Virus record (IMG/VR): IMGVR_UViG_3300035698_010721
Coordinates: 1-37,127 of that record
Strand: one strand, 5' to 3'
Length of the DNA: 37,127 nt
Source of the DNA: a virus
The notes under the pieces: model-generated
What the model was told of the DNA's origin: nothing
Seen by the model: only the letters and a program-made list of their open reading frames with translations
Databases searched by the model: none
Program-made: the position numbers and the translations under genes
In this document: positions 5,541 to 14,951 of the stretch, piece by piece
Numbering within the stretch: the first letter of the stretch is position 1
How the letters are laid out: each line of letters begins with the position of its first letter

Positions 5541-7919
5541 ATGGCAGAGGCAAAGACTACTAAAAACGAACACCATGATGAAAGCGTTACTACAGAACCT
5601 TTACAGGCTACCTCTTATGCAGAAAAATCTAAAGATAAGTTTAAGCTTATAAGACAAACTGCTGATTATTATTTACATCTTTCTAATTTTGGTATAACTG
5701 ATCCTATCAATAAGACTATACAGAAATATTATAAAGCTTATAATGGTGAATATGACGCTATTGAAGAAGATGTTTCTTATGTATCTAATCCTTTAGGTAC
5801 TGAAAACGAAGCTTATAAAAGTTTTCCTGCTAAAATTAGAGCTTATCCTACTATACTTCGATCTAGTGTAGACCTATTACAAGGGGAATTTAATAAAAAA
5901 CCTTTTTTATATGATGTTTTAAACGTTAATGGCGGTGAAGCTTATAATAGTTTTTTAGATTACAAGTTTGAACAAATGAAAAGTAATCTTATTCAAAACT
6001 TTTCTAACAATATTTCAAAAATGACTGAAGAGTTTCAGTTAGACCCTAAAAAAGTACCTACACCCGAATCTAAAATAGATCAAATCAATTTAACTTATAG
6101 AGATGCTAAAGCTTTAAGGGGTTATAGGACTCTTAAGTTAATTGAACATGAAGAAAAACTTTGGGAAAAGTGGAGAAAAATATTTAAAGATTTTGTTATT
6201 TCAGGTAGAGTAAGGTCTATGAAAACTCCTATGGACGGAAAAATAGACTATAGAGCTTTATCTGTATTAGAAGTAGATTACGACAAGTCTCCTAACGTTA
6301 CTTATATAGAAGACGGTAAATGGGCAACAGCTAGAATAGCTATGACTCTTTCTGATTTTGTAGACACTTTTAAAGAAGAGTTAGTAAAATCAGAAATAGA
6401 TTATTTTCAAAAAGAAAATGCAGATGTTAGTCCTTCAGGTATACTTCAATATTTTAGAAGCTCTATGGGAGAAAGGGGTAAAGATTATGCAGGTAATAAA
6501 ATAGAAGTTTATTATACTTGTTTTAAATCTTTAACTAAATTAGGTTTATTAAGTTATCCCGATCCTGTTACAGGAGAAATACAAGAAAAAGAAGTTAATG
6601 AAGATTATCCTGTAGATAAAGAAGCGGGAGAAGTTATTGAATGGATATGGGTTAATGAAGTTTGGCAGGTTTGGAAAGCGGGACAAAAACATTATTTTTC
6701 AATAAAACCCGTTGATGCTCAACGTAGTCCTCAAAATCAATTTGCTAAATGTAAACTACCTATTAATGGTAAAAATTTCAGTGATACGGAATCAAGAGAA
6801 GCTAGTATAGTTTCTTTAATTTATTCTCATTGGATTTTATATATTATATTAAGTTATAGAATTGAATTAGCTATAGCTAAATCTAAAGGTAAAATGGTTC
6901 TTATAGATCAAAATGTTATACCTGATGATCAAGAGCAATTTCTTTATTACGGTGAAGCTTTAGGTTGGGCAATGATTGATAGAAATAAAAAAGGCGTAGA
7001 TAAAACTTGGAACCAGTATCAAGTTCTTGATCTCGATCTTTTTAAATCTATAAGCTCTTTAATAGCGTTAAAAGAAAATGTTCAAAAAGAAGCAGAAGAT
7101 ATTATAGGTATCACTGATTCTAGAAAAGGTTCTTCTTCTCCTAGTGCAGGTAAAGCAGTAACAGAAAGGGCAATTTTTCAAGGTAGTGTAATTTCTGATA
7201 TAGTTTTTACAGGTTTTGAGGAGTTTTTAGAATCGGAACTTCAAGGACTTTTAGATGTTTCTCAGTTTGCGTATGCGGGAGGTAAAACTGGTTATTACCA
7301 AAATGACGAAGGGATATTAGAGTTTCTTAAAATTTCTCCAGAAGAGGCAGTTAATTCCGATTTTAATATTTATGCTAAGAATATGGCGCAAGAGGTTGAC
7401 AAGCTTAACCTAATGAAGCAGCAAATTAACGCTTTAGCGCAAAGAAAAGATATCAAAGTTTCTACTATGGTAGATACTATTTTTAAAGATAGTTATATAG
7501 AGTTAAAAACTATTCTTAAAAAAGCAGAAGCGGAGGCTGAAGCTATAGATGTGGCAATGGCTACTAATCAACAAGAAGCAGAAAAAGCTAAAATTAATAT
7601 ACAAAACGAGTTTAAAGCTTATGAAAGTCAGTTAGCTATTAAAGAAATTAATGCCGAATGGGATAGAAAAGATAACAACACAATTCTTGACCGAAGTTTA
7701 GATGGTCAGGGGGAAGACGTGTCTATTGTTGATGCCCAAAAATACTCTTCAGAACGTCTTAAAACTATGCAAGAGGACAGCCGTGAACGGGAAAAGCTAT
7801 CTTTAGAACGTGAGAAAAATCAAATTAAACGTGAGGAAATTGCCGCTAAAGAGAGAATGAATAAAGACAACAATAAGACTAAATTAAAAAATCCTGTAGC
7901 AGGCGAAAGAAAAAAGTAA
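5541..7919 (+). CDS. Portal protein
   Basis: The portal is the ring at one capsid vertex through which DNA enters and leaves. The 792-aa product follows TerL directly, the fixed position of the crAss-like portal. Diagnostic stretches are the N-terminal helical segment around residues 35-75 (KYYKAYNGEYDAIEE), the conserved 'IRAYPTILRSSVDLLQGEFN' block near residues 95-115 (family pattern: p.l...v..l.GEe.krpf) and the KGSSSPSAGKAVTERAIFQG region near 530. The C-terminal 150 residues form a charged coiled coil (AEAEAEAIDVAMATNQQEAEK, SREREKLSLEREKNQIKREE), as in the barrel/crown of other portals. Its end is 42 nt before the next gene. Confidence 0.88.
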   Translation: MAEAKTTKNEHHDESVTTEPLQATSYAEKSKDKFKLIRQTADYYLHLSNFGITDPINKTIQKYYKAYNGEYDAIEEDVSYVSNPLGTENEAYKSFPAKIRAYPTILRSSVDLLQGEFNKKPFLYDVLNVNGGEAYNSFLDYKFEQMKSNLIQNFSNNISKMTEEFQLDPKKVPTPESKIDQINLTYRDAKALRGYRTLKLIEHEEKLWEKWRKIFKDFVISGRVRSMKTPMDGKIDYRALSVLEVDYDKSPNVTYIEDGKWATARIAMTLSDFVDTFKEELVKSEIDYFQKENADVSPSGILQYFRSSMGERGKDYAGNKIEVYYTCFKSLTKLGLLSYPDPVTGEIQEKEVNEDYPVDKEAGEVIEWIWVNEVWQVWKAGQKHYFSIKPVDAQRSPQNQFAKCKLPINGKNFSDTESREASIVSLIYSHWILYIILSYRIELAIAKSKGKMVLIDQNVIPDDQEQFLYYGEALGWAMIDRNKKGVDKTWNQYQVLDLDLFKSISSLIALKENVQKEAEDIIGITDSRKGSSSPSAGKAVTERAIFQGSVISDIVFTGFEEFLESELQGLLDVSQFAYAGGKTGYYQNDEGILEFLKISPEEAVNSDFNIYAKNMAQEVDKLNLMKQQINALAQRKDIKVSTMVDTIFKDSYIELKTILKKAEAEAEAIDVAMATNQQEAEKAKINIQNEFKAYESQLAIKEINAEWDRKDNNTILDRSLDGQGEDVSIVDAQKYSSERLKTMQEDSREREKLSLEREKNQIKREEIAAKERMNKDNNKTKLKNPVAGERKK

Positions 7920-7950
7920 CAACTAATAATTATAAATTCCAAAATTTAAC

Positions 7951-7958
7951 TATATTTG
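7951..7958 (+). promoter_or_regulatory. Candidate Bacteroidetes -7 promoter element before scaffold/MCP genes
   Basis: TATATTTG fits TAnnTTTG exactly and lies in the 42-nt gap between portal and the 432-aa gene. Its last G is 4 nt from ATG 7962, so a transcript starting at the usual distance would have no leader. No TTG -33 element is visible in the AT-rich upstream sequence. It would allow extra transcription of the scaffold and capsid genes. Confidence 0.45.
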
Positions 7959-7961
7959 ATT

Positions 7962-9260
7962 ATGTTCATAAAGAAACCATATTTTAATCAAGGAGCAGCG
8001 GGTGATAGTGGTGGGGGTGCAACAATTGATCCTCCCCTTAAACCTAGAACAACTTTAAAAGATTTAGAAGACGAGGCTGTTCCCCCCGAAGTTGTACCTA
8101 AGGTAGAAGGTGCTGCAAAGTCTGGAACGGATTTAGAAGTAGAAAAAGTTAAAAAAGAAACAGAACAAAAAGAGTTAGAAGCTTTACACCTCAATACGAC
8201 AAAAACTGATGCCGAGACTGCTAGATATAAAGAACTAGCTAGTCAATATCAACTTACGTATGTAGGAGAAGACGGTAAAACTTTAAGTAGAGAACAAGTA
8301 GAAGTTTTACAGGCAACTGAAATAAAAATTAATAAACTTCTTGAAAAAGACGAAAAAGACTTAACTCCTGAAGAAAAAGTATTTTTAGAAGCTAATACAG
8401 AAGAAGAGGAAGTATTATCTGTTAATGCGCCAAAAGACATTTACACTCAAGCTAGTGAGATTTCAGGTATTGAAGTTAGTCTTAATTACGGAGATACTGA
8501 TCCTAATAGTGCTGAAGGTATAGCAATGAGAGATGTTGCGGTTACGCAACAAGGAGCTGATACTTATGCACAACAATTTAAACAAAAAGTTCCTAGAGCT
8601 TACGCTTTTATGGAGCATTTACAAAAAGGTCTTCCTGAAGAAGATTTTTTTAAATCAAACAATAAAGATTTTTTATCAATTAATTTAAAAAAAGGTGATC
8701 TTTCTCAGTCAGAAAACATCTTAAGAACTGCATTAGAATTAAAAGGTAACAAGCCTGCTCAAATTAACGCTATACTAACTTCTGCTAAAGATGAAGGAAC
8801 GTTAGAAAATGACGCTAAAGAAGAATTAGAGGCACTACAATCTAAGCAGAAAACAGATGATACTACTAAGCAAAACCAAATCGCTGCTGCTAGGCAGACA
8901 CAAACCAAAGCTATTGAAACTTTTAAAAATATTGTAAATGATACAGTATTAGTAAAAGGTTCATTAGGAAAAGCTGTTATACCTGCAAAGGATAGACAAG
9001 CTTTTCATGACTATCTTTTAGAAGATATTCGTTATATTGATGGTACATTTTATTCAGTGTCTGCGGTAAATGACGAGAACTTAGACAAAGCTTTAAAAAC
9101 TTCCTACTTTAGATTTAAAGGAGGAGACTTAGAAGGGTTAGCCGAAAGAGTGGCAGAAACTCAAAAAGTCAGAAAGTTTAAAAATGCAGCAAAGTTTCAA
9201 ATCATACCTACAGGGGGATCAGGAGACAGAGGCGGAAGACAAAGCTTAGGAGATTTGTAA
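7962..9260 (+). CDS. Probable capsid scaffolding protein
   Basis: The 432-aa protein sits between portal and MCP, the usual place of a scaffold. It is acidic and largely helical, with low-complexity E/K-rich stretches (residues about 45-150 and 280-325) and a polar, glycine-rich start and end; there is no enzyme motif. Scaffolds guide procapsid assembly and are often removed later, and such composition is typical. Gene order and composition are the evidence; sequence homology was not tested. ATG 7962 is preferred over an in-frame TTG at 7956, which lies inside the promoter-like TATATTTG. The MCP gene begins 36 nt downstream without an intervening terminator. Confidence 0.6.
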   Translation: MFIKKPYFNQGAAGDSGGGATIDPPLKPRTTLKDLEDEAVPPEVVPKVEGAAKSGTDLEVEKVKKETEQKELEALHLNTTKTDAETARYKELASQYQLTYVGEDGKTLSREQVEVLQATEIKINKLLEKDEKDLTPEEKVFLEANTEEEEVLSVNAPKDIYTQASEISGIEVSLNYGDTDPNSAEGIAMRDVAVTQQGADTYAQQFKQKVPRAYAFMEHLQKGLPEEDFFKSNNKDFLSINLKKGDLSQSENILRTALELKGNKPAQINAILTSAKDEGTLENDAKEELEALQSKQKTDDTTKQNQIAAARQTQTKAIETFKNIVNDTVLVKGSLGKAVIPAKDRQAFHDYLLEDIRYIDGTFYSVSAVNDENLDKALKTSYFRFKGGDLEGLAERVAETQKVRKFKNAAKFQIIPTGGSGDRGGRQSLGDL

Positions 9261-9296
9261 AAGAAAACAAATTTTTAATTTTAAAGATAAAAAACA

Positions 9297-10787
9297 ATGG
9301 AAGAATTTAAGTACAAAGTGAGAGATACTATTTATGATAGTAAATCCATGTTGGACGAGATGAATTTTTATCATCAAGACCAAGGGAAAACCTCTCAGTT
9401 GACTAAGAAGTTAACATACATCTTAGGAGATTATAATCAAAACTATCCTGTATCAATGATGACTGTAGGTAATATCTACAATCCCGGAGCTACAGTAGAG
9501 TTAGATGATGTGCAATTCACTTACCCTATTATGGGTAGAGATGATAAAGCTAGTGTTGTTTCAAGTACTACGTTTAGTGCGGGAGATAAGCCTGGTATAG
9601 GTAACAGTTTGTTTAAAGTAAGATTTACTCATAACTGGATGAAGCGTTTTTATATTATAGAATCTGCTTTAGGTATTCAAGCGTACATTACTGCTGACCC
9701 TGAACCTGTTGGAGACGAATGGGAGTACACTTTGCAGTTAGACCCTGCGGACGAGGATGATTATTGTCCTTTATCGGAGTTACAAGGTGGAGTTCTTTGG
9801 GCTGATTTAAATGCACAAGTTGCAGAAAGTGAGTCTTTTGGAACTAGAAGCAAAATGGCTTCAGCAGGTAAGTATAAAAATCAAATGGGTTTTATACGTG
9901 CAAGCTTAGAGTGGGCAGGTAATTCTGCAAATAAAGTAATGGACATCAACGTTAAAACCGAAAAAGGGGAAACTGACGTTTGGATGGATTTTGCCATGTG
10001 GCAGTTTGAGAAAAAATGGTTAGGGGAATGTGAAAATTCTTACTGGTATTCTCGTTATAACCGTCAAGCTAATGGTAATATACCTTTAAAGGATTTACTT
10101 TCTCAAAAAGTTATTCCTAGAGGTTCGGGCATTTTAGAACAAATTCAGCATAAGAGTACATTTTCTACTCTTACTTACAATTCTTTAGTTAATAAGATAG
10201 GAGATGCTTTGTTTGGACAAACTGATGCAGGTAACAAAGTTATTACTTTGTATACTGGATTAGGGGGTAAGGCTGACTTTGATTCCGCTATGAAAAAAGA
10301 GGGTATCAGCCAGTTGGGTAATTTTGGTGATGTTTCTGATAAATTTGTTATAGGTAGTGGAAGAAGTCTTGCACTTACAGGTTTCTTTGATAGCTTTTAT
10401 CATGTAGATGGTTATCTTATTAAGGTTAAGCATCATCCTTTGTTTGATTACGGTAAAATGGCGTTAAAGTCACCTAGACATCCAATCTCTAATAAGCCCT
10501 TAGAGTCTCACCGTTTGGTATTTGTGGATGATAATGACTATGACGGTCAGCCTAACATACAACACGTAGCACAAAAAGGACGTTCTTTTATGCACGGTAT
10601 TGTTGCAGGTTTAACTCCTATGCCTAAATCTTTACAGATTATGGGAGGGTTTAATATTACAGGAGATCAGGCACAGTTGTTGAGTTCTGAAACTGATAAG
10701 AGTTCTTATCACCGTTTCAAATCAGCGGGTATTCAATTATTGCGATCAAACATGTGTTTTGATTTGCAATGTATTGCAGGTTTATAA
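9297..10787 (+). CDS. Major capsid protein (HK97-fold, crAss-like)
   Basis: The 496-aa product forms the icosahedral shell. It is recognised by position after portal and scaffold and by crAss-like MCP blocks: the N-terminal region with FTHNWMKRFYIIESALG (near residues 110-125), the E-loop/P-domain segment with WMDFAMWQFEKKWLGECENS and YWYSRYNRQANG (about 228-258), and VIPRGSGILEQI (about 270-281), matching the family's 'iprGaGlleqi'. The gene is followed within 12 nt by a strong hairpin terminator, fitting its need for high, separate expression. Codon use is somewhat less AT-biased (CAC, GAC, TTG, GGT more frequent) than in the flanking genes, as expected for an abundant protein. No N-terminal propeptide is evident. 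Confidence 0.9.
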   Translation: MEEFKYKVRDTIYDSKSMLDEMNFYHQDQGKTSQLTKKLTYILGDYNQNYPVSMMTVGNIYNPGATVELDDVQFTYPIMGRDDKASVVSSTTFSAGDKPGIGNSLFKVRFTHNWMKRFYIIESALGIQAYITADPEPVGDEWEYTLQLDPADEDDYCPLSELQGGVLWADLNAQVAESESFGTRSKMASAGKYKNQMGFIRASLEWAGNSANKVMDINVKTEKGETDVWMDFAMWQFEKKWLGECENSYWYSRYNRQANGNIPLKDLLSQKVIPRGSGILEQIQHKSTFSTLTYNSLVNKIGDALFGQTDAGNKVITLYTGLGGKADFDSAMKKEGISQLGNFGDVSDKFVIGSGRSLALTGFFDSFYHVDGYLIKVKHHPLFDYGKMALKSPRHPISNKPLESHRLVFVDDNDYDGQPNIQHVAQKGRSFMHGIVAGLTPMPKSLQIMGGFNITGDQAQLLSSETDKSSYHRFKSAGIQLLRSNMCFDLQCIAGL

Positions 10788-10798
10788 TATTTCATTAG

Positions 10799-10839
10799 AA
10801 GTAGAAGCTATTTTAATGTAGCTTCTACTTTTTTATTTT
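10799..10839 (+). terminator. Rho-independent terminator after the MCP gene
   Basis: A perfect 12-bp stem, AAGTAGAAGCTA (10799-10810) with TAGCTTCTACTT (10819-10830), encloses an 8-nt loop and is followed by a T-rich tract (10831-10839). It lies between MCP and the next virion gene, so it probably caps the abundant MCP mRNA and lowers transcription of downstream genes. Confidence 0.88.
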
Positions 10840-10853
10840 AACTATAAAACACA

Positions 10854-11831
10854 ATGTTAGACAATTCAATAAAAATATTAATTAAAAGAGCAAAGCCTCA
10901 CCATCCTGAAGGTAAGGACGATCCTGTTTTTTTAGAAGCTATGTCTTATGCAAGAAAAAGTATAAGTTCTTTTTTTAAAAGTAAAGATAGTCAAAAAAAG
11001 GGTTCTGGTTTATCATTTGACGAAGAGAAGTATCTACTACCAGAGGTAATAGATGTACCAAACGATGATAAAGAGTTTCGTAATAAAGTTGACTTATACT
11101 ATACTGAAATAGATACTTTAGTTCCCGCAGGAGAAAACGGACAAGCTTTAGAAGTAGGTTTAGAAGATAACAATAAGCCTTTACTCATTCCTATTTACGG
11201 TGTAACCGAGAAAGGAACAGTTACTGATCAAGTTGTAAGTTTTAAACTTAATAGACCGCTTAATCCCGATCATTATATTAAGTTTAAACACGCTCAAGCG
11301 CATCCTCATGTTGCAATAAATCCCGAACAAGCTCAAGGTAATAGGCTTTATGAGTTTATTATTGTAGACCCTACTAAAGAATTAGAAAAAGAGTTAGAAG
11401 ATTATGCAGTAAGAGATAAAGGGAGAGCTGCTTACTTACGAATTAAAGACGATAAAAAGAAAATTCGTATGGTACTTACTCTTTTAGAAGGTTATATACC
11501 TAAAGAGGTAGGTAAGCCTCCTTTTATTCTTTCTCAAGCTACAGAAAACTCTTGTACGAAAGCTTTAAATAGGTTAGTGGACAGACATCCAGAAAAACTG
11601 GTAGAAATTTTACTAGATGAAGGGGCTGCAAACAAGTACAAAGTTAAACTTTTACAAAGTGCAGGTTTAATTAAAAGAGAAAATGATATATTTTTAGTTC
11701 CTGCATTTGATCATAAGCCTATAGGTAATACATTAGACGCTGCTACAAGATATTTATTTAATCCCGCTAATAGCGAAATGTTACAAACGTTAAAAGCTAA
11801 AATGACAGCAACTAAAGAAATAGAAGTATAG
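10854..11831 (+). CDS. Putative virion protein downstream of MCP
   Basis: The 325-aa protein is not recognised by catalytic motif. The N-terminal 55 residues are basic and polar; residues about 60-170 look beta-rich (for example PLLIPIYGVTEKGTVTDQ, RLYEFIIVDPTKELEKE); the second half is helical (AAYLRIKDDKKKIRMVLTLL; KALNRLVDRHPEKLVEILLD). It has no signal peptide or membrane segment. A protein of this type follows the MCP gene in crAss-like phages, so a structural or head-assembly role is likely by position only. It lies 14 nt after the MCP terminator and 20 nt before the next gene, so transcription either reads through the hairpin or starts from an unrecognised promoter. Confidence 0.65.
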   Translation: MLDNSIKILIKRAKPHHPEGKDDPVFLEAMSYARKSISSFFKSKDSQKKGSGLSFDEEKYLLPEVIDVPNDDKEFRNKVDLYYTEIDTLVPAGENGQALEVGLEDNNKPLLIPIYGVTEKGTVTDQVVSFKLNRPLNPDHYIKFKHAQAHPHVAINPEQAQGNRLYEFIIVDPTKELEKELEDYAVRDKGRAAYLRIKDDKKKIRMVLTLLEGYIPKEVGKPPFILSQATENSCTKALNRLVDRHPEKLVEILLDEGAANKYKVKLLQSAGLIKRENDIFLVPAFDHKPIGNTLDAATRYLFNPANSEMLQTLKAKMTATKEIEV

Positions 11832-11851
11832 ACACTTTAAATTAATTAGGT

Positions 11852-12940
11852 ATGGCAGGCTCAAAATCTGTAGTAGAGTTGCATATAGACGTTCAACAAG
11901 GTCTTAAAAGACAAGACGCAAATCGAAGGAATAAAATCTATTCTGAAGAAATTGATTGGACGTTGAATAAGATGGTAGAGCGTAAAATTAAAGACAGTAT
12001 AAATTCTGACCCTGCCGTACCTTATAAATTTCAAGTAGACACAAAGGCTGTATCTGATATACAGCCTATTATAGTTACAGGAAGGTCTTTAACAGTTCAA
12101 AAAGAAGAAAACGAAAGCAACCTTTATTCTGCTGTAGTTCCTAATGACTTTGATTATCTTTTAGATATACGAGGTAAATCTTTACAAGACTGTGATGCAG
12201 CTTATGCAAATGCGGTTATAACAGACACTCGAACAATAAGTAAAATTAAATTTTCTTTTTCTAAAAAAGCATCTCCTCCCTTTTATGATAATTTAATTTT
12301 TTCTCAAAATTCAGAAAGTCTTTTTAATATAAAAGATTATGAAATAACTAAAGGTTTAACTTCTACAAATGAACAGTATGTAGTTAGAAATTTACTATTA
12401 GAAACTATTAGAAATTTAGTACAAGGAGTGGAGTTTTACTGGGAAACGTATGCAGATAATTATTCAGCACAAACTCTTTATATAGTAGACAGTAACGCTG
12501 TTGCAAGTAGTTTTAGTTTAAGTGTAGATGCGGAGATTTATAATTCGTCAGTTTTGACTACAGCAGATAATGCTTTAAAAATTATAAATAATTCAATAGG
12601 AACAAAGCTTATAGACAATAGAGGAAGGCTTGTTAAGCAAGATACTGTTTCTGACGCTTTAGCTAGTAGCTATCTTAATCCTAAAATTAATGCCCCGTTG
12701 TGCTATTTAGCTAATAATAAGGTATATATTCAAACAACAGGAAGTTACCTAGCACATACAGTATTGATTGATTATATTAGGAAACCTAGACAGATTAATT
12801 TAGCTTTAAATCAGTCAAGCGATATAGGGAGTTCGGCACAATTTGAAATTTCCGATCTAGCCATAGAGTACATTAAAAATGTAAATAATGACCCTAGTTA
12901 TGCTAGTAAATTGCAAGACAATCAACTGAGAATGCAATAA
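11852..12940 (+). CDS. Putative head-tail connector/ring protein
   Basis: The 362-aa protein begins with a helical segment (residues about 8-50, GLKRQDANRRNKIYSEEIDW) followed by an extended beta-rich body. The C-terminal part carries HTVLIDYIRKPRQINLALNQ and then FEISDLAIEYIKNVNND. This resembles the 'Yi.kP..i.l....... ei.dlAv..i.en' pattern common in portal-vertex ring proteins of crAss-like and other phages. That makes a connector or ring component likely; the exact ring is not determinable here. It is located 20 nt after one virion gene and 21 nt before another, in a group bounded by terminators. Assignment is by motif resemblance and order. Confidence 0.6.
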   Translation: MAGSKSVVELHIDVQQGLKRQDANRRNKIYSEEIDWTLNKMVERKIKDSINSDPAVPYKFQVDTKAVSDIQPIIVTGRSLTVQKEENESNLYSAVVPNDFDYLLDIRGKSLQDCDAAYANAVITDTRTISKIKFSFSKKASPPFYDNLIFSQNSESLFNIKDYEITKGLTSTNEQYVVRNLLLETIRNLVQGVEFYWETYADNYSAQTLYIVDSNAVASSFSLSVDAEIYNSSVLTTADNALKIINNSIGTKLIDNRGRLVKQDTVSDALASSYLNPKINAPLCYLANNKVYIQTTGSYLAHTVLIDYIRKPRQINLALNQSSDIGSSAQFEISDLAIEYIKNVNNDPSYASKLQDNQLRMQ

Positions 12941-12961
12941 TTAATCTAAAATATTACAATA

Positions 12962-14197
12962 ATGAAAAGAAGATCATCAAGAAATACAAGAGGCTTAAAT
13001 GCTGCTGTATTTGTAGCAAAAGGTATTAATGTTAGTACTGATGCTACTTTAAAGGAATTTATTGATAACGCTCCCGTAGGAGAATTTGGCATTTATGACG
13101 GTGCTGCTGATCCTGCTAGACACACTGATGCTATAACAGCCGCAGAGCAATTGGTTTTTGTTATGAAACTTACAGACGGTATTAAAACAATACCGTTAAT
13201 GAGTAGGGGAGATTTAACTCCACATAAAAATGCTTATGTTGCTCCTGTTAAGCAACTTAGTCATTTAGGATTTTTTGGCACAGGTGGAAGTTTAAATGCT
13301 ACAGTAGCAGTAAACAACCAATTCTCAATTAATGTAATTGATACAAGTTCTTTAAACGAACCTTTTGACAATTGGAATTACGAGTATACTGCAAAAGCTT
13401 CTGATACAGCCTTAGAAGTTATTCAAGCTTTTGCCAATCAGATTAGTAATTATGATGGACAAGCTTTTAAAAGAAATGCTCCTATGGTATCAGCTAAAGT
13501 TATAGCTAACGGTACTTATGCAAATTTTGCTATGACAGGCACTACTCCTACTTTAACCTTTTCTAAAGGTTCTGCGGTAGTTGCACTTGGAGGAGGTTCA
13601 CCTACAATTAATGCTGCTGTAAATGATGTACTTGCTTTTAATTCTGGTGCAACGCCTACTGCTATTAATTCTAGTGATGTTTATAAAGTTATTGCAATTT
13701 CTGCAAGTAATTCTATTACATTAAATAGACCTTTTACAGGAGCTACACAAGTTTTATCTGAAGCTGAAGGGGAAGGCACAAGATTGAAAAAAGTAACTTC
13801 TTCTACAGAGTTTGGACTTGAAATTACAGCTTTAGCTTTTGGAGAGCACTTTAGACTTGGTAAGAGGGAAGGTTTTATTGATGCGGATATTACTTATACC
13901 ACTTCTTATAAAAAAGGAAATGGTACTTTCTTAGACGCACAAGCTGCCGAAAATGAAGGAGCTACTTTTAATGGAGAGACTACACAAAATAATCAATTTC
14001 CAGAAAGTTATGGTTCTATTGATAGGTTTGCCCTGTTAGCAGAAACTTATGATGTGTACACTATCAACAAAACAACTAGAAGAGCTAGTGCAGGAGCACC
14101 TAGAGCTGAAGATGTGGGAATGAGTACTGTATTAATTTATGCTGCTAAATCAGGAGGCAATGTAGCTTCAACTTTAGATACTTTATTAGGATTGTAA
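12962..14197 (+). CDS. Putative abundant virion protein (capsid-auxiliary or fibre type)
   Basis: The 411-aa product starts with a short basic stretch (KRRSSRNTRG), then becomes rich in A, G, T, S and N with few cysteines. It has a beta-rich middle region (residues about 178-265: KVIANGTYANFAMTGTTPTL, NSSDVYKVIAISASNSITLN) that could be an Ig-like or fibre-like insertion, and a C-terminal region near RFALLAETYDVYTINKTTRR. Such composition is typical of virion surface or sheath-like proteins. No enzyme motif is visible. The gene is followed by its own hairpin, like MCP, which hints at high expression. The specific role (auxiliary capsid protein, head fibre) is inference. Confidence 0.6.
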   Translation: MKRRSSRNTRGLNAAVFVAKGINVSTDATLKEFIDNAPVGEFGIYDGAADPARHTDAITAAEQLVFVMKLTDGIKTIPLMSRGDLTPHKNAYVAPVKQLSHLGFFGTGGSLNATVAVNNQFSINVIDTSSLNEPFDNWNYEYTAKASDTALEVIQAFANQISNYDGQAFKRNAPMVSAKVIANGTYANFAMTGTTPTLTFSKGSAVVALGGGSPTINAAVNDVLAFNSGATPTAINSSDVYKVIAISASNSITLNRPFTGATQVLSEAEGEGTRLKKVTSSTEFGLEITALAFGEHFRLGKREGFIDADITYTTSYKKGNGTFLDAQAAENEGATFNGETTQNNQFPESYGSIDRFALLAETYDVYTINKTTRRASAGAPRAEDVGMSTVLIYAAKSGGNVASTLDTLLGL

Positions 14198-14229
14198 GAT
14201 TCTAGTAACGCAATAAAGACAAAGTAATT

Positions 14230-14252
14230 AAGAGGGGAAAGTGTCCCCTCTT
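14230..14252 (+). terminator. Hairpin, probable terminator
   Basis: A perfect 9-bp G/C-rich stem, AAGAGGGGA (14230-14238) with TCCCCTCTT (14244-14252), has a 5-nt loop. It can be lengthened by AAGTA (14222-14226) pairing with TACTT (14253-14257) if three bases (ATT) bulge out. The downstream T-tract is weak (TTTACTTATAAC), so termination may be partial, or the hairpin may protect the upstream mRNA 3' end. Confidence 0.7.
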
Positions 14253-14279
14253 TACTTATAACATTTTAATATTTTTTCT

Positions 14280-14951
14280 ATGACTTTACCAAAAGCAGCA
14301 GAACTTTTAGCAGAAAGAGCGGGAAGACAAACTGATTTACCTTTTAGGTTAGAACTTCAGGATATGCTTGTTTATTGGAGAGCTAGACTTTTAGCAAACA
14401 CTTTAGAAAGAAAGTCTTATCAACAAAAATTCTTTTTACAACGTATAGTAGTTCCTTTAATTAAAGTTGCTAAAAATCCTTGCAGTGTTACCCCTGTAGC
14501 GGATTTAGATTCTTGTGAACTTAAACTAGTTTCTGCGTCTACTATACCTAATACTATTAGAGTAGGAGCTTTACCTTTAAAAACTGTAGGAGGTTTATTA
14601 GGGGAAACCGCCTTCGCTTACAGTCCCCCTAATACTGAAAGTTGGACAATGAAACATAGAGGAAGAGTAAAACAAACTCGCTATGGTTTAATTGATCGTA
14701 AACTTGAAATCTATAATAACTTAGGTTTAACTAAAGTTGCTATAGTAGATATTTTTGCTGATCCTAGAGAAGTAGCAAAATTCACATGTGCTGCTGCTGA
14801 GGGAGAAGTTTCCTGTTATAATGAGGAGTTAGACGAATTTCCTATAGATGAACAGACTTTGCAGTTATGTATACAGGCTATACTTACAACAGAATTAAGA
14901 TTACAGCCTGTAGAAGAGAAAGAAGAGATTAAAACTGATCAAAATGTCTAA
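14280..14951 (+). CDS. Conserved virion protein, probable ring/tail component
   Basis: The 223-aa protein has a helical start (residues 1-55, LELQDMLVYWRARLLANTLE) followed by a beta-rich domain and an acidic C-terminus. The segment RYGLIDRKLEIYNNLGLTKVAIVDIFADPREV (residues about 138-169), then a cysteine-containing CYNEELDEFPIDEQTLQLCI, matches a pattern I recall from a protein found before the tail tubular gene in crAss-like phages. A portal-vertex ring or tail role is inferred from this place in the order. It overlaps the next gene by 8 nt. No catalytic residues are evident. Confidence 0.65.
   Translation: MTLPKAAELLAERAGRQTDLPFRLELQDMLVYWRARLLANTLERKSYQQKFFLQRIVVPLIKVAKNPCSVTPVADLDSCELKLVSASTIPNTIRVGALPLKTVGGLLGETAFAYSPPNTESWTMKHRGRVKQTRYGLIDRKLEIYNNLGLTKVAIVDIFADPREVAKFTCAAAEGEVSCYNEELDEFPIDEQTLQLCIQAILTTELRLQPVEEKEEIKTDQNV

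Noticed and set aside
7956-7961. TTG start for the scaffold-like gene
   Set aside because: The TTG lies within the TATATTTG motif and an ATG follows 6 nt later in frame.
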